Assembly: GCA_009785875.1 (NCBI GenBank)
Contig: WQUF01000110.1
Coordinates: 1-6,835 of the forward strand
Source: Oscillospiraceae bacterium
Lineage (GTDB): Bacteria > Bacillota > Clostridia > Clostridiales > Clostridiaceae
Direction of reading: 5' to 3'
DNA: 6,835 nucleotides
Shown here: positions 1 through 5,627 of the stretch, in pieces
Numbering within the stretch: the first letter of the stretch is position 1
Layout of the letters: the number at the start of each line of letters is the position of its first letter
The notes under the pieces: generated by a model
The model's database searches: none
Told to the model about the DNA's origin: nothing
Seen by the model: the letters and a program-made list of their open reading frames with translations, nothing else
Translations under genes and position numbers: made by a program

Positions 1-666
1 TATTTAAGCGAAGATGGAGAGAACGGTTACCCAGGGAATTTAAATATGGAAGTCACATATACATTAACAAAAGATGGAGAATTTAGCATTGAGTATAGAG
101 GAGTATCTGATGAAGACACTATTTTAAATCCTACAAATCACACATATTTTAATTTAAGCGGAAATGCTAAGAGGGTTATCAAAGATCATATTTTAAAAGT
201 CAATTCAGACTCTTTTATAGAAGTAAACCAAGAATTAATTCCAACTGGAAAAATTTTAGATGTTAAAAATACACCTTTTGATTTTAAAAATTTTAAACCT
301 GTTTCTGAAGGAATGAATTCAAATTATGATCAAAATATAATCGTAGGAAATGGTTACGATCATGCATTTATTCTAAACAAAAATAAAAATGATGGATTAT
401 ATGATATCGCAGTTTATGATCCTGTATCAAAGAGAGAATTAAAAGTAAATACAATTTCTAAATCAGTAGTAATATATACTTCAAATAGCATGGGCGATAA
501 TTTTAAAGTAAATGGGAGAAATAGCGAAAAGTATTTAGGAATATGCTTAGAGACTCAAATAGAACCGGATGCCATAAGCAATCCTAATTTTTCAAGTTGT
601 ATATTAAAAAAAGGTGAGCAATTTTATTCTAAAACTAGTTTCAAATTCGATGTTAAACAAGATTAA
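1..666 (+). CDS. galM: Aldose 1-epimerase (galactose mutarotase), C-terminal part, 5' end outside window
   Basis: This gene encodes the enzyme that interconverts alpha and beta anomers of galactose or glucose in the cytoplasm, feeding the Leloir pathway. The reading frame is open from base 1, so the gene starts upstream; 221 residues are visible of a family length near 340. The visible part opens with the family motif DGENGYPGNL. NHTYFNLSG holds the conserved His (visible residue 47), GYDHAFIL holds the substrate-binding Asp (120), and CLETQ holds the catalytic Glu base (184). The His-to-Asp spacing of 73 residues equals that of Lactococcus GalM (170 to 243, from memory). The first active-site His lies before the window. 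An ATG at 46 is internal, not the start, because conserved family sequence runs before it in frame. The gene ends in a terminator shared with the convergent abi gene. No frameshift is seen. Confidence 0.95.
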   Translation, partial: YLSEDGENGYPGNLNMEVTYTLTKDGEFSIEYRGVSDEDTILNPTNHTYFNLSGNAKRVIKDHILKVNSDSFIEVNQELIPTGKILDVKNTPFDFKNFKPVSEGMNSNYDQNIIVGNGYDHAFILNKNKNDGLYDIAVYDPVSKRELKVNTISKSVVIYTSNSMGDNFKVNGRNSEKYLGICLETQIEPDAISNPNFSSCILKKGEQFYSKTSFKFDVKQD

Positions 667-696
667 AAAAACTCCTCATTTAATGGGGAGTTTTTT
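666..696. terminator. Bidirectional intrinsic terminator between galM and abi
   Basis: A 13-bp stem (666-678 with 684-696, one G-T wobble) has a 5-nt loop. A six-T run closes the plus strand and a matching A run gives a T run on the minus strand, so it can stop both convergent genes. Its first base is the last base of the galM stop codon. Confidence 0.9.
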
Positions 697-714
697 AACT
701 ATATTGATATTATC

Positions 715-1632
715 TTAAACATTAATAAGATAAAAATCATCCGGTACACCCAAAAACTCTTCACAAATCCTACCATAAACCTTATCAAACTTCAAATTCT
801 TCAAACTATTATCCAAATAATCAAGCTGAACTATAAAACTCTTATACATATCCTTAAAATCTTCATCTGAAAGAAAAATTTTAAAAAGCACCAATATTGT
901 AAAGACATTGCTCTTTGATTCAGGTATATAATTAAAATAAGAAAAAATATCTATAAAATTTAATTTATATTTAGAGGCAAAATTATACATAGTTAAATTT
1001 TCAGTACAAATATTTTTTGCTTCTATCAGTATATTTAGATATTTACTGAATTCAAGTTTAGTTAAGTTTTCATCAATCAAGCTTACCACTTGGTCTTTTT
1101 CATCGCTTTTCATGATTGAAAAGAATTTAGATATTTCTTCAAAATTTAATATATTTATTATTGCCCAAAGAGGGACTATACCATATTCGTTGCTAAAATG
1201 AGATATTTCGCTATTAGAATTTATCTGAGATAAAATTTTTTGCTTAATAAATTCTAGTCCAATGCCACTATCTATTAAGTTAAAATTGCTTGGCTTTAAT
1301 GGAGTAATATCTCCGTGGCACTTATAAAAAATTTGATAGATATATGATTTTATGGCAGATTCTACTTTAGATATATGTTTAAAGATGATGGACTTTAATT
1401 CTATATCAAATTCATAGAGAGCATATATATTCTCAAAGGTAGTTTTGTCGATAAATTTATTTAATGTCAAGTTATAATCTATTAAGAATGGCTTTTTATA
1501 AGCATTTATTATATAATAGAAATTTTCTTTTTTTAAAATGTATTCAATAAATTCATAATCATCAATAGTGAGATTGCATTTTTTTAAAATTGCAATCTGC
1601 TTATTTATATGCTTTAAATAAATGGTATCCAT
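715..1632 (-). CDS. Abi_2 family (AbiD/AbiF-type HEPN) protein with degenerate RNase motif
   Basis: This 305-residue protein resembles the Abi_2 abortive-infection family, whose HEPN-fold members are RNA-cleaving phage-defence factors. Family-like features in order are NFYYIINAYKKPF (37-49), TTFENIYALYEFDIELK (64-80), a helix with KVESAIKSYIYQ (89-100), and VPLWAIINILNFEEISKFF (153-171), matching the usual PLWA...hxFGxLSxFY pattern. The family then normally has an RNxxAHxxRLxN HEPN motif. Here the equivalent stretch is KNICTENLTMYN (206-217), so Arg is replaced by Lys and His by Glu. The ATG start is preceded by GGAG seven bases upstream. The gene stands alone, converges on galM and diverges from spoVS. 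No antitoxin gene is visible next to it. It may be an inactive or repurposed homologue. The family call is firm; a defence role is inferred only. Confidence 0.85.
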   Translation of the reverse strand: MDTIYLKHINKQIAILKKCNLTIDDYEFIEYILKKENFYYIINAYKKPFLIDYNLTLNKFIDKTTFENIYALYEFDIELKSIIFKHISKVESAIKSYIYQIFYKCHGDITPLKPSNFNLIDSGIGLEFIKQKILSQINSNSEISHFSNEYGIVPLWAIINILNFEEISKFFSIMKSDEKDQVVSLIDENLTKLEFSKYLNILIEAKNICTENLTMYNFASKYKLNFIDIFSYFNYIPESKSNVFTILVLFKIFLSDEDFKDMYKSFIVQLDYLDNSLKNLKFDKVYGRICEEFLGVPDDFYLINV

Positions 1633-1661
1633 ATTTTATCTCCATTGAATATTTTATTTAA

Positions 1662-1691
1662 ATTATAGTGTTAAATTATTAAGTATGACTA
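1662..1691 (-). promoter_or_regulatory. Probable sigma-A promoter for the abi gene
   Basis: Read on the minus strand, a perfect TATAAT (complement of 1662-1667) lies about 30 bases before the start codon. The best -35 is TAGTCA (1686-1691, 18-bp spacer), which matches TTGACA at only four of six positions. The -10 is convincing; the -35 is weak. Confidence 0.45.
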
Positions 1692-1786
1692 GAATATATC
1701 TTAAAAAATTATATTTTGCTTCTATTATCATATTCCATTTTCTTAAACTGTTACATTATATTAGAAAATACTTATAAATTGTAAGG

Positions 1787-1811
1787 AGGATTTAATTAAA
1801 AAGTGTAGAAT
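1787..1811 (+). promoter_or_regulatory. Sigma-H-type promoter of spoVS
   Basis: AGGATTT (1787-1793), a 13-bp spacer and AGAAT (1807-1811) match the Bacillus sigma-H consensus AGGAWWT-N12-14-RGAAT at every position. Sigma-H control of spoVS is established in B. subtilis, so the element fits the gene. The AAGGAGGA here resembles a ribosome binding site but no start codon follows at a usable distance. The predicted transcript starts near 1818, giving a leader of about 45 nt. Confidence 0.75.
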
Positions 1812-1864
1812 ATTAATATTAGTTAGTTAGAAGCAATTTTAATATGATTAAGGGGGAAAATCAA

Positions 1865-2128
1865 ATGGAAGTATTAAAGGTTTCAGCAAAATCTAATCCA
1901 AATTCTGTTGCAGGTGCTTTAGCAGGTGTGCTCAGGGAAAAAGGCACTGCAGAAATACAGGCTATAGGTGCTGGTGCATTAAATCAAGCAATTAAAGCGG
2001 TAGCAATAGCAAGAGGGTTCGTAGCACCAAGCGGTATAGATTTGGTATGTATTCCAGCTTTTACAGAAATTGAAATCGATGGTGAAGAAAGAACTGCGAT
2101 TAAATTGATAATTCAACCGAGAAATTAA
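1865..2128 (+). CDS. spoVS: Stage V sporulation protein S
   Basis: This is an 87-residue protein nearly identical to SpoVS across Firmicutes (AKSNPNSVAGALAGVLREKG, IQAIGAGALNQAIKAVAIAR, GEERTAIKLI). SpoVS is a small cytoplasmic Alba-like protein, probably nucleic-acid binding, needed in B. subtilis for progress through late sporulation. I start it at the ATG at 1865 because the usual protein begins MEVLKVSAKS and GGGGG at 1852-1856 sits eight bases before it. The in-frame ATG at 1844 would add seven residues, lacks its own ribosome binding site and would bury this one. The gene has its own sigma-H-like promoter and is followed by ptsH after 113 bases, with no clear terminator between, so read-through into ptsH is possible. 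Confidence 0.97.
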   Translation: MEVLKVSAKSNPNSVAGALAGVLREKGTAEIQAIGAGALNQAIKAVAIARGFVAPSGIDLVCIPAFTEIEIDGEERTAIKLIIQPRN

Positions 2129-2188
2129 ATAGATATAAAAATTTGAGCAGTTATTTGTTTTGGTCTTTTAAAATGGTACGATTTCGTA

Positions 2189-2194
2189 TATAAT
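2189..2194 (+). promoter_or_regulatory. Probable -10 element of the ptsH promoter
   Basis: TATAAT at 2189-2194 is a perfect sigma-A -10 about 48 bases before the ptsH start. The hexamer 17 bp upstream is only TTTTAA, a poor -35, so the promoter may need an activator or be weak. Confidence 0.5.
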
Positions 2195-2223
2195 GACAAT
2201 ATATATATTATATATTGTTATTA
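2191..2223. repeat. Inverted repeat over the ptsH promoter start region (candidate operator)
   Basis: Arms of 15 bp (2191-2205 and 2209-2223) with a 3-base centre pair with a single mismatch (G2195 against T2219). The core arms ACAATATATA and TATATATTGT are perfect. The repeat begins inside the -10 hexamer and spans the expected transcription start, where a repressor site would lie; as RNA it could form a hairpin just before the ribosome binding site. The centre is AT-only and partly self-complementary by composition, so chance is possible. Confidence 0.45.
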
Positions 2224-2241
2224 ATTTATGAGGTGATGATA

Positions 2242-2502
2242 ATGCTTGTTAGAGATGTCATGGTTAAATGCTCCACTGGATTACACGCAAGACCAGCAAC
2301 ACTATTTATTAAAAAAGCTTCTTCATTTAAATCAGATGTTAACGTTGAATTTAATGGGAAAAAAGCTAATGCTAAAAGTTTAATTAGTATATTATCTTTA
2401 GGAGTAACTAGCAATTCTATGATTAGGATTATTACTTCCGGAAATGATGAGCAGCTTGCTTTAGAAGAATTGGTAAAGTTAATTGAATCATTAGAAGACT
2501 AA
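2242..2502 (+). CDS. ptsH: Phosphocarrier protein HPr of the sugar phosphotransferase system
   Basis: HPr carries phosphate from enzyme I to the sugar-specific EII components in the cytoplasm. The 86-residue product has the active-site motif TGLHARPA with His at exactly residue 15, and AKSLISILSLG with Ser at residue 46, the site used by HPr kinase in Firmicute carbon catabolite control. With His15 present it is HPr, not the Crh paralogue. I choose the ATG at 2242 because GAGGTG (2230-2235) lies six bases upstream and this gives the standard numbering; upstream in-frame starts overlap or precede the ribosome binding site. No EI gene is adjacent, so ptsH is apparently separate here, as I recall for some clostridia. 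The gene ends in a strong terminator shared with the DUF378 gene. Confidence 0.96.
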   Translation: MLVRDVMVKCSTGLHARPATLFIKKASSFKSDVNVEFNGKKANAKSLISILSLGVTSNSMIRIITSGNDEQLALEELVKLIESLED

Positions 2503-2539
2503 AGATTAATTGGATAAAAATATAAAGTAAGTAAATAAT

Positions 2540-2599
2540 AATCTTAATTAAAATAAGATAATGCTTCAGCACTATCTTATTTTAATTAAGATTTTTTTA
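2540..2599. terminator. Long bidirectional terminator between ptsH and the DUF378 gene
   Basis: Two perfect 21-bp arms (2540-2560 and 2573-2593) are capped, after one A-C mismatch, by TGC-TTCA-GCA. On the plus strand a seven-T run (2592-2598) follows; on the minus strand the sequence after the stem is also T-rich. The T run overlaps the TAA stop of the minus-strand gene (2597-2599). Confidence 0.9.
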
Positions 2600-2836
2600 T
2601 TTAAGTTTAAATTTAGATACCTGTGTCATTTTTGCAATCAACATGATAAGCGCAACTCCTGCTGCTCCTATAAGTATGTATACAATCCTAGCAAGTATGT
2701 CTGCAATACCTCCATCAGACTGCCCGAATAAAAGTTTAATTAAATCTAAACCTAAAAGTCCATATAATCCCCAATTTACTGCTCCAAAAACTGCCATTAT
2801 TATAGCTATTTTATCCAAAATATTAAATTTATACAA
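2597..2836 (-). CDS. DUF378 family small membrane protein (YuzA-like)
   Basis: This 79-residue protein has two predicted membrane helices, about residues 8-30 (IAIIMAVFGAVNWGLYGLLG) and 44-67 (DILARIVYILIGAAGVALIM), joined by a short loop with LFGQSDGG. The helix with GAxNWGLxGL and the second helix with ARIVYILIGAAG are the family hallmark of DUF378, found in many Firmicutes with no established function. The start is TTG, supported by GGGGG seven bases before it; no ATG is available near the conserved N terminus. The C terminus is basic (KMTQVSKFKLK) and probably cytoplasmic. It is transcribed divergently from the purB-like gene and converges on ptsH. Confidence 0.85.
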   Translation of the reverse strand: MYKFNILDKIAIIMAVFGAVNWGLYGLLGLDLIKLLFGQSDGGIADILARIVYILIGAAGVALIMLIAKMTQVSKFKLK

Positions 2837-2879
2837 AGAGATTCCCCCTTAATAAAACTACAATATAAATATATTAATT

Positions 2880-2885
2880 ATTATA
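2880..2885 (-). promoter_or_regulatory. Possible -10 element for the DUF378 gene
   Basis: TATAAT read on the minus strand sits in the 107-bp divergent region, about 45 bases before the TTG start. No recognisable -35 accompanies it (AATTTT at 17 bp). I see no convincing plus-strand promoter or purine riboswitch in the rest of this divergent region. Confidence 0.3.
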
Positions 2886-2930
2886 AAAACCTAGAACTAT
2901 TTAAAATTATTATTTTTTTATTTTATAGAT

Positions 2931-2936
2931 AGGAGG
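2931..2936 (+). promoter_or_regulatory. Ribosome binding site of the purB-like gene
   Basis: A perfect AGGAGG lies seven bases before the ATG at 2944. The in-frame TTG at 2938 is only one base from it and cannot be used, so this site settles the start. Its strength argues that the gene is still translated. Confidence 0.85.
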
Positions 2937-2943
2937 TTTGTAT

Positions 2944-4341
2944 ATGAGAAATATTTATAATTCACCACTTATAAACGGTAATTGCACTAAAGAGATGAGC
3001 TATCTTTTTTCAGATGATATGAAATATATTACATGGAGAAAGCTTTGGACGGTACTTGCTGAATCTGAAATGGAATTAGGGTATTCAATAACTCCAGAGC
3101 AAATTTCACAATTAAAGGAAAACATTAATAATATAAACTATGAGGCTTTGGAAGAAAATGAAAAAGAGATTAAAAGCGAAATAATAAACAATATTTATGC
3201 ATTTGGTCTGCAATGTCCTGAAAGTAAAAATATAATTCACGTTAAAGGAGATACTTCTTACATAAAAGATAATGCAGATTTAATTATCATTAAAGAAGCT
3301 ATTTCAATTTTAAGAGTTAAATTGATCAAAATAATCAATAATCTATTAAATACTGCCATTAAATATAAGGATCTTCCCATATTAGGATATTTTGATTATA
3401 GTGGCCAAGGGATTATGACAGTTGGAAAGAAAATTGGATTTTGGATTAAAGATTTGCTTATAGATTATAAAAATTTAGAATATATCCTTTCGAATATTGA
3501 GTTCAAAGGCATAAAAGGTCTATGGGGAAATCAATTGGACTTAATGGAGTTATTTGACAATGACAAAGAAAAAGTGAATACTTTGGATAGAATGGTTACA
3601 GCAAAGATGGGATTTGATAGAAGCTTTAAATTGTGTGGCAAATTTTATTCAAAGAAGATGATCTCTATTGTGCTGGATTTTTTAAGCCAAATTGGAGAGA
3701 CAGCTTGTAAATTTGCCAACGAATATAGATTTCTTGAAAGCTTGCGTGAATTTATTGACACTTTGAATACAAGTTACCCAGGATCCAGTAAAAAACATTC
3801 AATTGCAGATAGGATGTCTTCGCTGTCTAAAGCTGTGATATCAAATAGCTTAAATGGAGCAATGACATCAATTAATCAACATTATGATGGTGGAAGTGAT
3901 GAATATATAAATCAAAAAATCTCTATCGCTGAAAGCTTTATGGAAATAGATGAAGTGCTGAATTTATACATGAATATAAGTGCAGATATTGCAATAAATG
4001 AAGAATTAATTTTAAAACATGTTGACGATGCAATTCCTTTTATCGCTATGGATAAAATAGTTCAGGCTGCAGTTAAAAATGGGGGAGATAAGGCTGTCAT
4101 TTCTGAAAAGATGAAGGAAATAATGAGCGATATCATTAAAAGAAGAAATTCTGGTAGACCTGATAACATTTTAATGCAATCCATAATAAATGATGATGAT
4201 TTTAAAATAAGCGAAGAGCAATTTAAAGAAATAGTAAATCCATATAATTTCATCGGTAGATCCATAGATCAATTAGACGAATTTATCGAAGAAGAAGTTA
4301 TGCCTATAATCGAAGTAAATAAGCATATTATATTAAATTGA
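2944..4341 (+). CDS. Adenylosuccinate lyase family protein, probably catalytically inactive (PurB-like pseudoenzyme)
   Basis: This 465-residue protein aligns along its whole length with the clostridial/eukaryotic-type adenylosuccinate lyase: RNIYNSPLI, EMSYLFSDDMKYITWRKLW, AFGLQCPESKNIIH, LDRMVTAKMGF and the C-terminal NPYNFIGRS...QLDEFIEE. The enzyme normally cleaves SAICAR and adenylosuccinate in purine synthesis. Here the active-site motifs are altered. RHDV becomes KSEI (75-78). GATSCYVG becomes KGDTSYIK (101-108). THFQPAQ becomes FDYSGQG (150-156), replacing the catalytic His. TTGTQ becomes LWGNQ (193-197). The signature loop SSAMxYKRNP is about five residues shorter and reads SSKKHSIAD (281-289). 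FERTLDDSAN becomes YDGGSDEYIN. The frame is intact. AGGAGG (2931-2936) selects the ATG at 2944 over the TTG at 2938. Family motifs are quoted from memory; the fold is clear and loss of lyase activity is inferred. Confidence 0.85.
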   Translation: MRNIYNSPLINGNCTKEMSYLFSDDMKYITWRKLWTVLAESEMELGYSITPEQISQLKENINNINYEALEENEKEIKSEIINNIYAFGLQCPESKNIIHVKGDTSYIKDNADLIIIKEAISILRVKLIKIINNLLNTAIKYKDLPILGYFDYSGQGIMTVGKKIGFWIKDLLIDYKNLEYILSNIEFKGIKGLWGNQLDLMELFDNDKEKVNTLDRMVTAKMGFDRSFKLCGKFYSKKMISIVLDFLSQIGETACKFANEYRFLESLREFIDTLNTSYPGSSKKHSIADRMSSLSKAVISNSLNGAMTSINQHYDGGSDEYINQKISIAESFMEIDEVLNLYMNISADIAINEELILKHVDDAIPFIAMDKIVQAAVKNGGDKAVISEKMKEIMSDIIKRRNSGRPDNILMQSIINDDDFKISEEQFKEIVNPYNFIGRSIDQLDEFIEEEVMPIIEVNKHIILN

Positions 4342-4347
4342 ACTTGC

Positions 4348-4377
4348 AACGTCGTTAAATATAGATTTAACGACGTT
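4348..4377. terminator. Perfect 13-bp hairpin after the purB-like gene, atypical terminator
   Basis: Arms 4348-4360 and 4365-4377 pair perfectly around ATAG, seven bases after the stop codon. No T run follows directly (ATAAAAATTAAG); the first T-rich stretch begins about 17 bases later. It may be a weak terminator, an RNA-stabilising 3' hairpin, or a palindromic protein site near the next gene's promoter. Confidence 0.55.
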
Positions 4378-4388
4378 ATAAAAATTAA

Positions 4389-4418
4389 GAATATTTTTCT
4401 TTTAAAAAACAAATACTA
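4389..4418 (+). promoter_or_regulatory. Possible sigma-G-like (forespore) promoter for the DUF1540 gene
   Basis: GAATA (4389-4393) fits the sigma-G -35 consensus GHATR, and AATACTA (4412-4418) fits six of seven positions of the -10 consensus CATNHTA, with an 18-bp spacer. It lies 30 bases before the start codon. In DNA this AT-rich such matches arise by chance, so this is tentative. Confidence 0.3.
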
Positions 4419-4448
4419 AACATGAAATAATTTTTAGGAGGAAACAAA

Positions 4449-4622
4449 ATGGAAACGGGATCAAATTCTGAATATAAAAATCCAAGTATTAGTTGTTCTG
4501 TAAATGAATGCAATTACAATAGCAGCAGTTATTGCACATTAGACAAAATTAAGGTTTCTAAAGATAAAAGAAATGCTACATGCATTGAAGAAACAAATTG
4601 CTCAAGCTTTGAAACCAAATAA
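4449..4622 (+). CDS. DUF1540 small cysteine-rich protein
   Basis: This is a 57-residue protein with AGGAGG nine bases before its ATG. It has five cysteines (16, 21, 29, 45, 51) in the DUF1540 arrangement: ISCSVNECNYN, then YCTLDKIKV, then a Thr-Asn-Cys-Ser-Ser-Phe end. DUF1540 peptides are common in clostridia, often with one or two such modules, and have no proven function; the conserved cysteines suggest metal binding or disulfide cross-linking. There is no signal peptide or membrane segment. A possible sigma-G-like promoter and the sporulation genes nearby make a spore role conceivable, but that is inference. It follows the purB-like gene after 107 bases including a hairpin, so it is probably its own unit. 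Confidence 0.85.
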   Translation: METGSNSEYKNPSISCSVNECNYNSSSYCTLDKIKVSKDKRNATCIEETNCSSFETK

Positions 4623-4637
4623 TACCCAAAAATGTTG

Positions 4638-4681
4638 CAAAATGGCTGTTTATACGCTAAGGCGTATAAACAGCCATTTTG
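4638..4681. terminator. Perfect 20-bp bidirectional hairpin between the DUF1540 and phospholipase genes
   Basis: Arms 4638-4657 and 4662-4681 are fully complementary around TAAG. Only four T bases end the right arm on the plus strand, followed by GAACTTT; the minus strand reads TTTTGCAACATTTTTG. Position between convergent stops favours a two-way terminator despite the modest T tracts. Confidence 0.8.
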
Positions 4682-4699
4682 AACTTTATCACGATACAA

Positions 4700-5428
4700 C
4701 TAAGCCTGCTTAACATCAGCTTCATTTAAAGACTTATCGTTTTGCTTATAGATATCGATTAGAAAACCACAAGTGGTGGATTGTGCTTTTGCTATGATAT
4801 TTTTGGATATTTTATAATATCTTTTTTCTTCTTCTAAATGCTTATAATACATATTTACTTTATTTGCATAGCTTGAATTTGAAATAAAATAATCAAAAAC
4901 AGTCAATTGCCTTTCGATTTTATTTGAAGTAAAGTCATAGCCTTTTTTTACCTTGTTTTTTATCCACCCTTCAAAATATCTATGCTTTTTTAAGAATTTA
5001 TTATTTACATGTTGTGGTACTGTAACATCCTGTATTAAGTGGAGGCATGCTCCTAAATAAAAATTCGCCACAGAGTAGTTTTTTGCTGCAAAATTCTTTT
5101 GCACAATATCATAGTACTTCATGCACTCATCATAAGCGTTTGAAAACCCATATACGCCTTTATGATATTTGTAATGGAAAAAGTGATTTAAACTTTTATA
5201 ATCCAGATCAACCCATACGGCTCCATTTAGAAGTTCGTCTTTATAATCATTATAGAAATCATATATTTCAGTATACCCATAATTTTTTAATGTATTTAGT
5301 GAATTATTTATTATATACTTATGTACAATACATTCCGTCCTTTTAAATCTATTCTTAATAGGATTTAAAGTACTGAATATACTTCTCATTGCAATCCCAT
5401 ATCTCTTTTCAAAGTTAACTTTTCTCAT
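4700..5428 (-). CDS. Zinc-dependent phospholipase C family protein without signal peptide
   Basis: This 242-residue protein has the catalytic fold of the bacterial zinc phospholipase C family (Bacillus PLC, C. perfringens alpha-toxin), which hydrolyses phospholipid head groups. The zinc ligands map as His36 (CIVHKYI), Asp74 (VWVDLD), His82 (NHFF), His130 and Asp134 (YLGACLHLIQD), His140 (VPQH), and His149 with Glu153 (HRYFE). The segment NFYLGACLHLIQDVTVPQH closely parallels alpha-toxin NFYLGEAMHYFGD-type sequence. Three things differ from the secreted toxins: the N terminus (MRKVNFEKRYG) is not a signal peptide, no Trp precedes His36 although mature toxins use N-terminal Trp1 as a zinc ligand, and there is no C-terminal C2/PLAT domain. 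The ATG follows AAAGGGA. It is probably intracellular or exported unconventionally; the true substrate is unknown. Similar leaderless proteins occur in other clostridia, as I recall. Confidence 0.8.
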   Translation of the reverse strand: MRKVNFEKRYGIAMRSIFSTLNPIKNRFKRTECIVHKYIINNSLNTLKNYGYTEIYDFYNDYKDELLNGAVWVDLDYKSLNHFFHYKYHKGVYGFSNAYDECMKYYDIVQKNFAAKNYSVANFYLGACLHLIQDVTVPQHVNNKFLKKHRYFEGWIKNKVKKGYDFTSNKIERQLTVFDYFISNSSYANKVNMYYKHLEEEKRYYKISKNIIAKAQSTTCGFLIDIYKQNDKSLNEADVKQA

Positions 5429-5483
5429 GCTAAATCCCTTTCAAAGTAAAATTAGGATATAAATAAAAAATAAAATATATTTT

Positions 5484-5492
5484 ATTATATCA
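5484..5492 (-). promoter_or_regulatory. Extended -10 promoter of the phospholipase-like gene
   Basis: On the minus strand TGATATAAT combines a perfect TATAAT (complement of 5484-5489) with an upstream TG, the extended -10 form that tolerates a weak -35. It lies about 56 bases before the start codon. It overlaps a perfect 18-bp palindrome (5469-5486), AATAAAATATATTTTATT, that could be an operator but is pure A/T. Confidence 0.5.
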
Positions 5493-5576
5493 TAGCTTGG
5501 TTGTTTTTAATAGTTTAAATTTTTGAGTTTGGGTTTTTTTAAATTTATCATTTAAGATAATATTTGTATAGATATA

Positions 5577-5605
5577 TTGAAATCAATTGAAAAATATGTT
5601 AAAAT
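5577..5605 (+). promoter_or_regulatory. Sigma-A promoter of the double-glycine peptide gene
   Basis: TTGAAA (5577-5582), a 17-bp spacer and TAAAAT (5600-5605), with a TG one base before the -10, form a strong vegetative promoter. The expected start near 5612 leaves only about 16 bases of leader, just enough for the AAGGAG site at 5615-5620. This also shows that in-frame codons before 5628 are not translated. Confidence 0.7.
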
Positions 5606-5627
5606 ATATAAAAAAAGGAGTAAACAA

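Noticed and set aside
1633..1786. A structured RNA upstream of the abi gene, as reported for some AbiF loci
   Set aside because: On the minus strand I see only AT-rich leader with a -10 and ribosome binding site, and no stable stem or conserved repeat. A covariance-model search would settle it.
1783..1843. GGAGG at 1785-1789 as the ribosome binding site of a small gene
   Set aside because: No ATG, GTG or TTG opens a frame at a suitable distance, and the string is better explained as the -35 of a sigma-H promoter.
2837..2943. A purine riboswitch before the purB-like gene
   Set aside because: The divergent region is only 107 bp, lacks the paired stems and conserved core of a purine riboswitch, and contains no terminator-antiterminator pair.
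2944..4341. The purB-like gene as a pseudogene or a frameshift artefact
   Set aside because: The frame is continuous for 465 residues, and each altered motif is flanked on both sides by well-matched in-frame family sequence, so base errors cannot explain it.
5047..5346. A plus-strand open frame of about 99 codons inside the phospholipase-like gene
   Set aside because: It is antisense to conserved zinc-ligand codons, has no ribosome binding site and gives an unrecognisable composition; it is a shadow. The same holds for 2226-2414, 2643-2852, 4062-4265, 6064-6270, 6420-6617 and 6596-6805.
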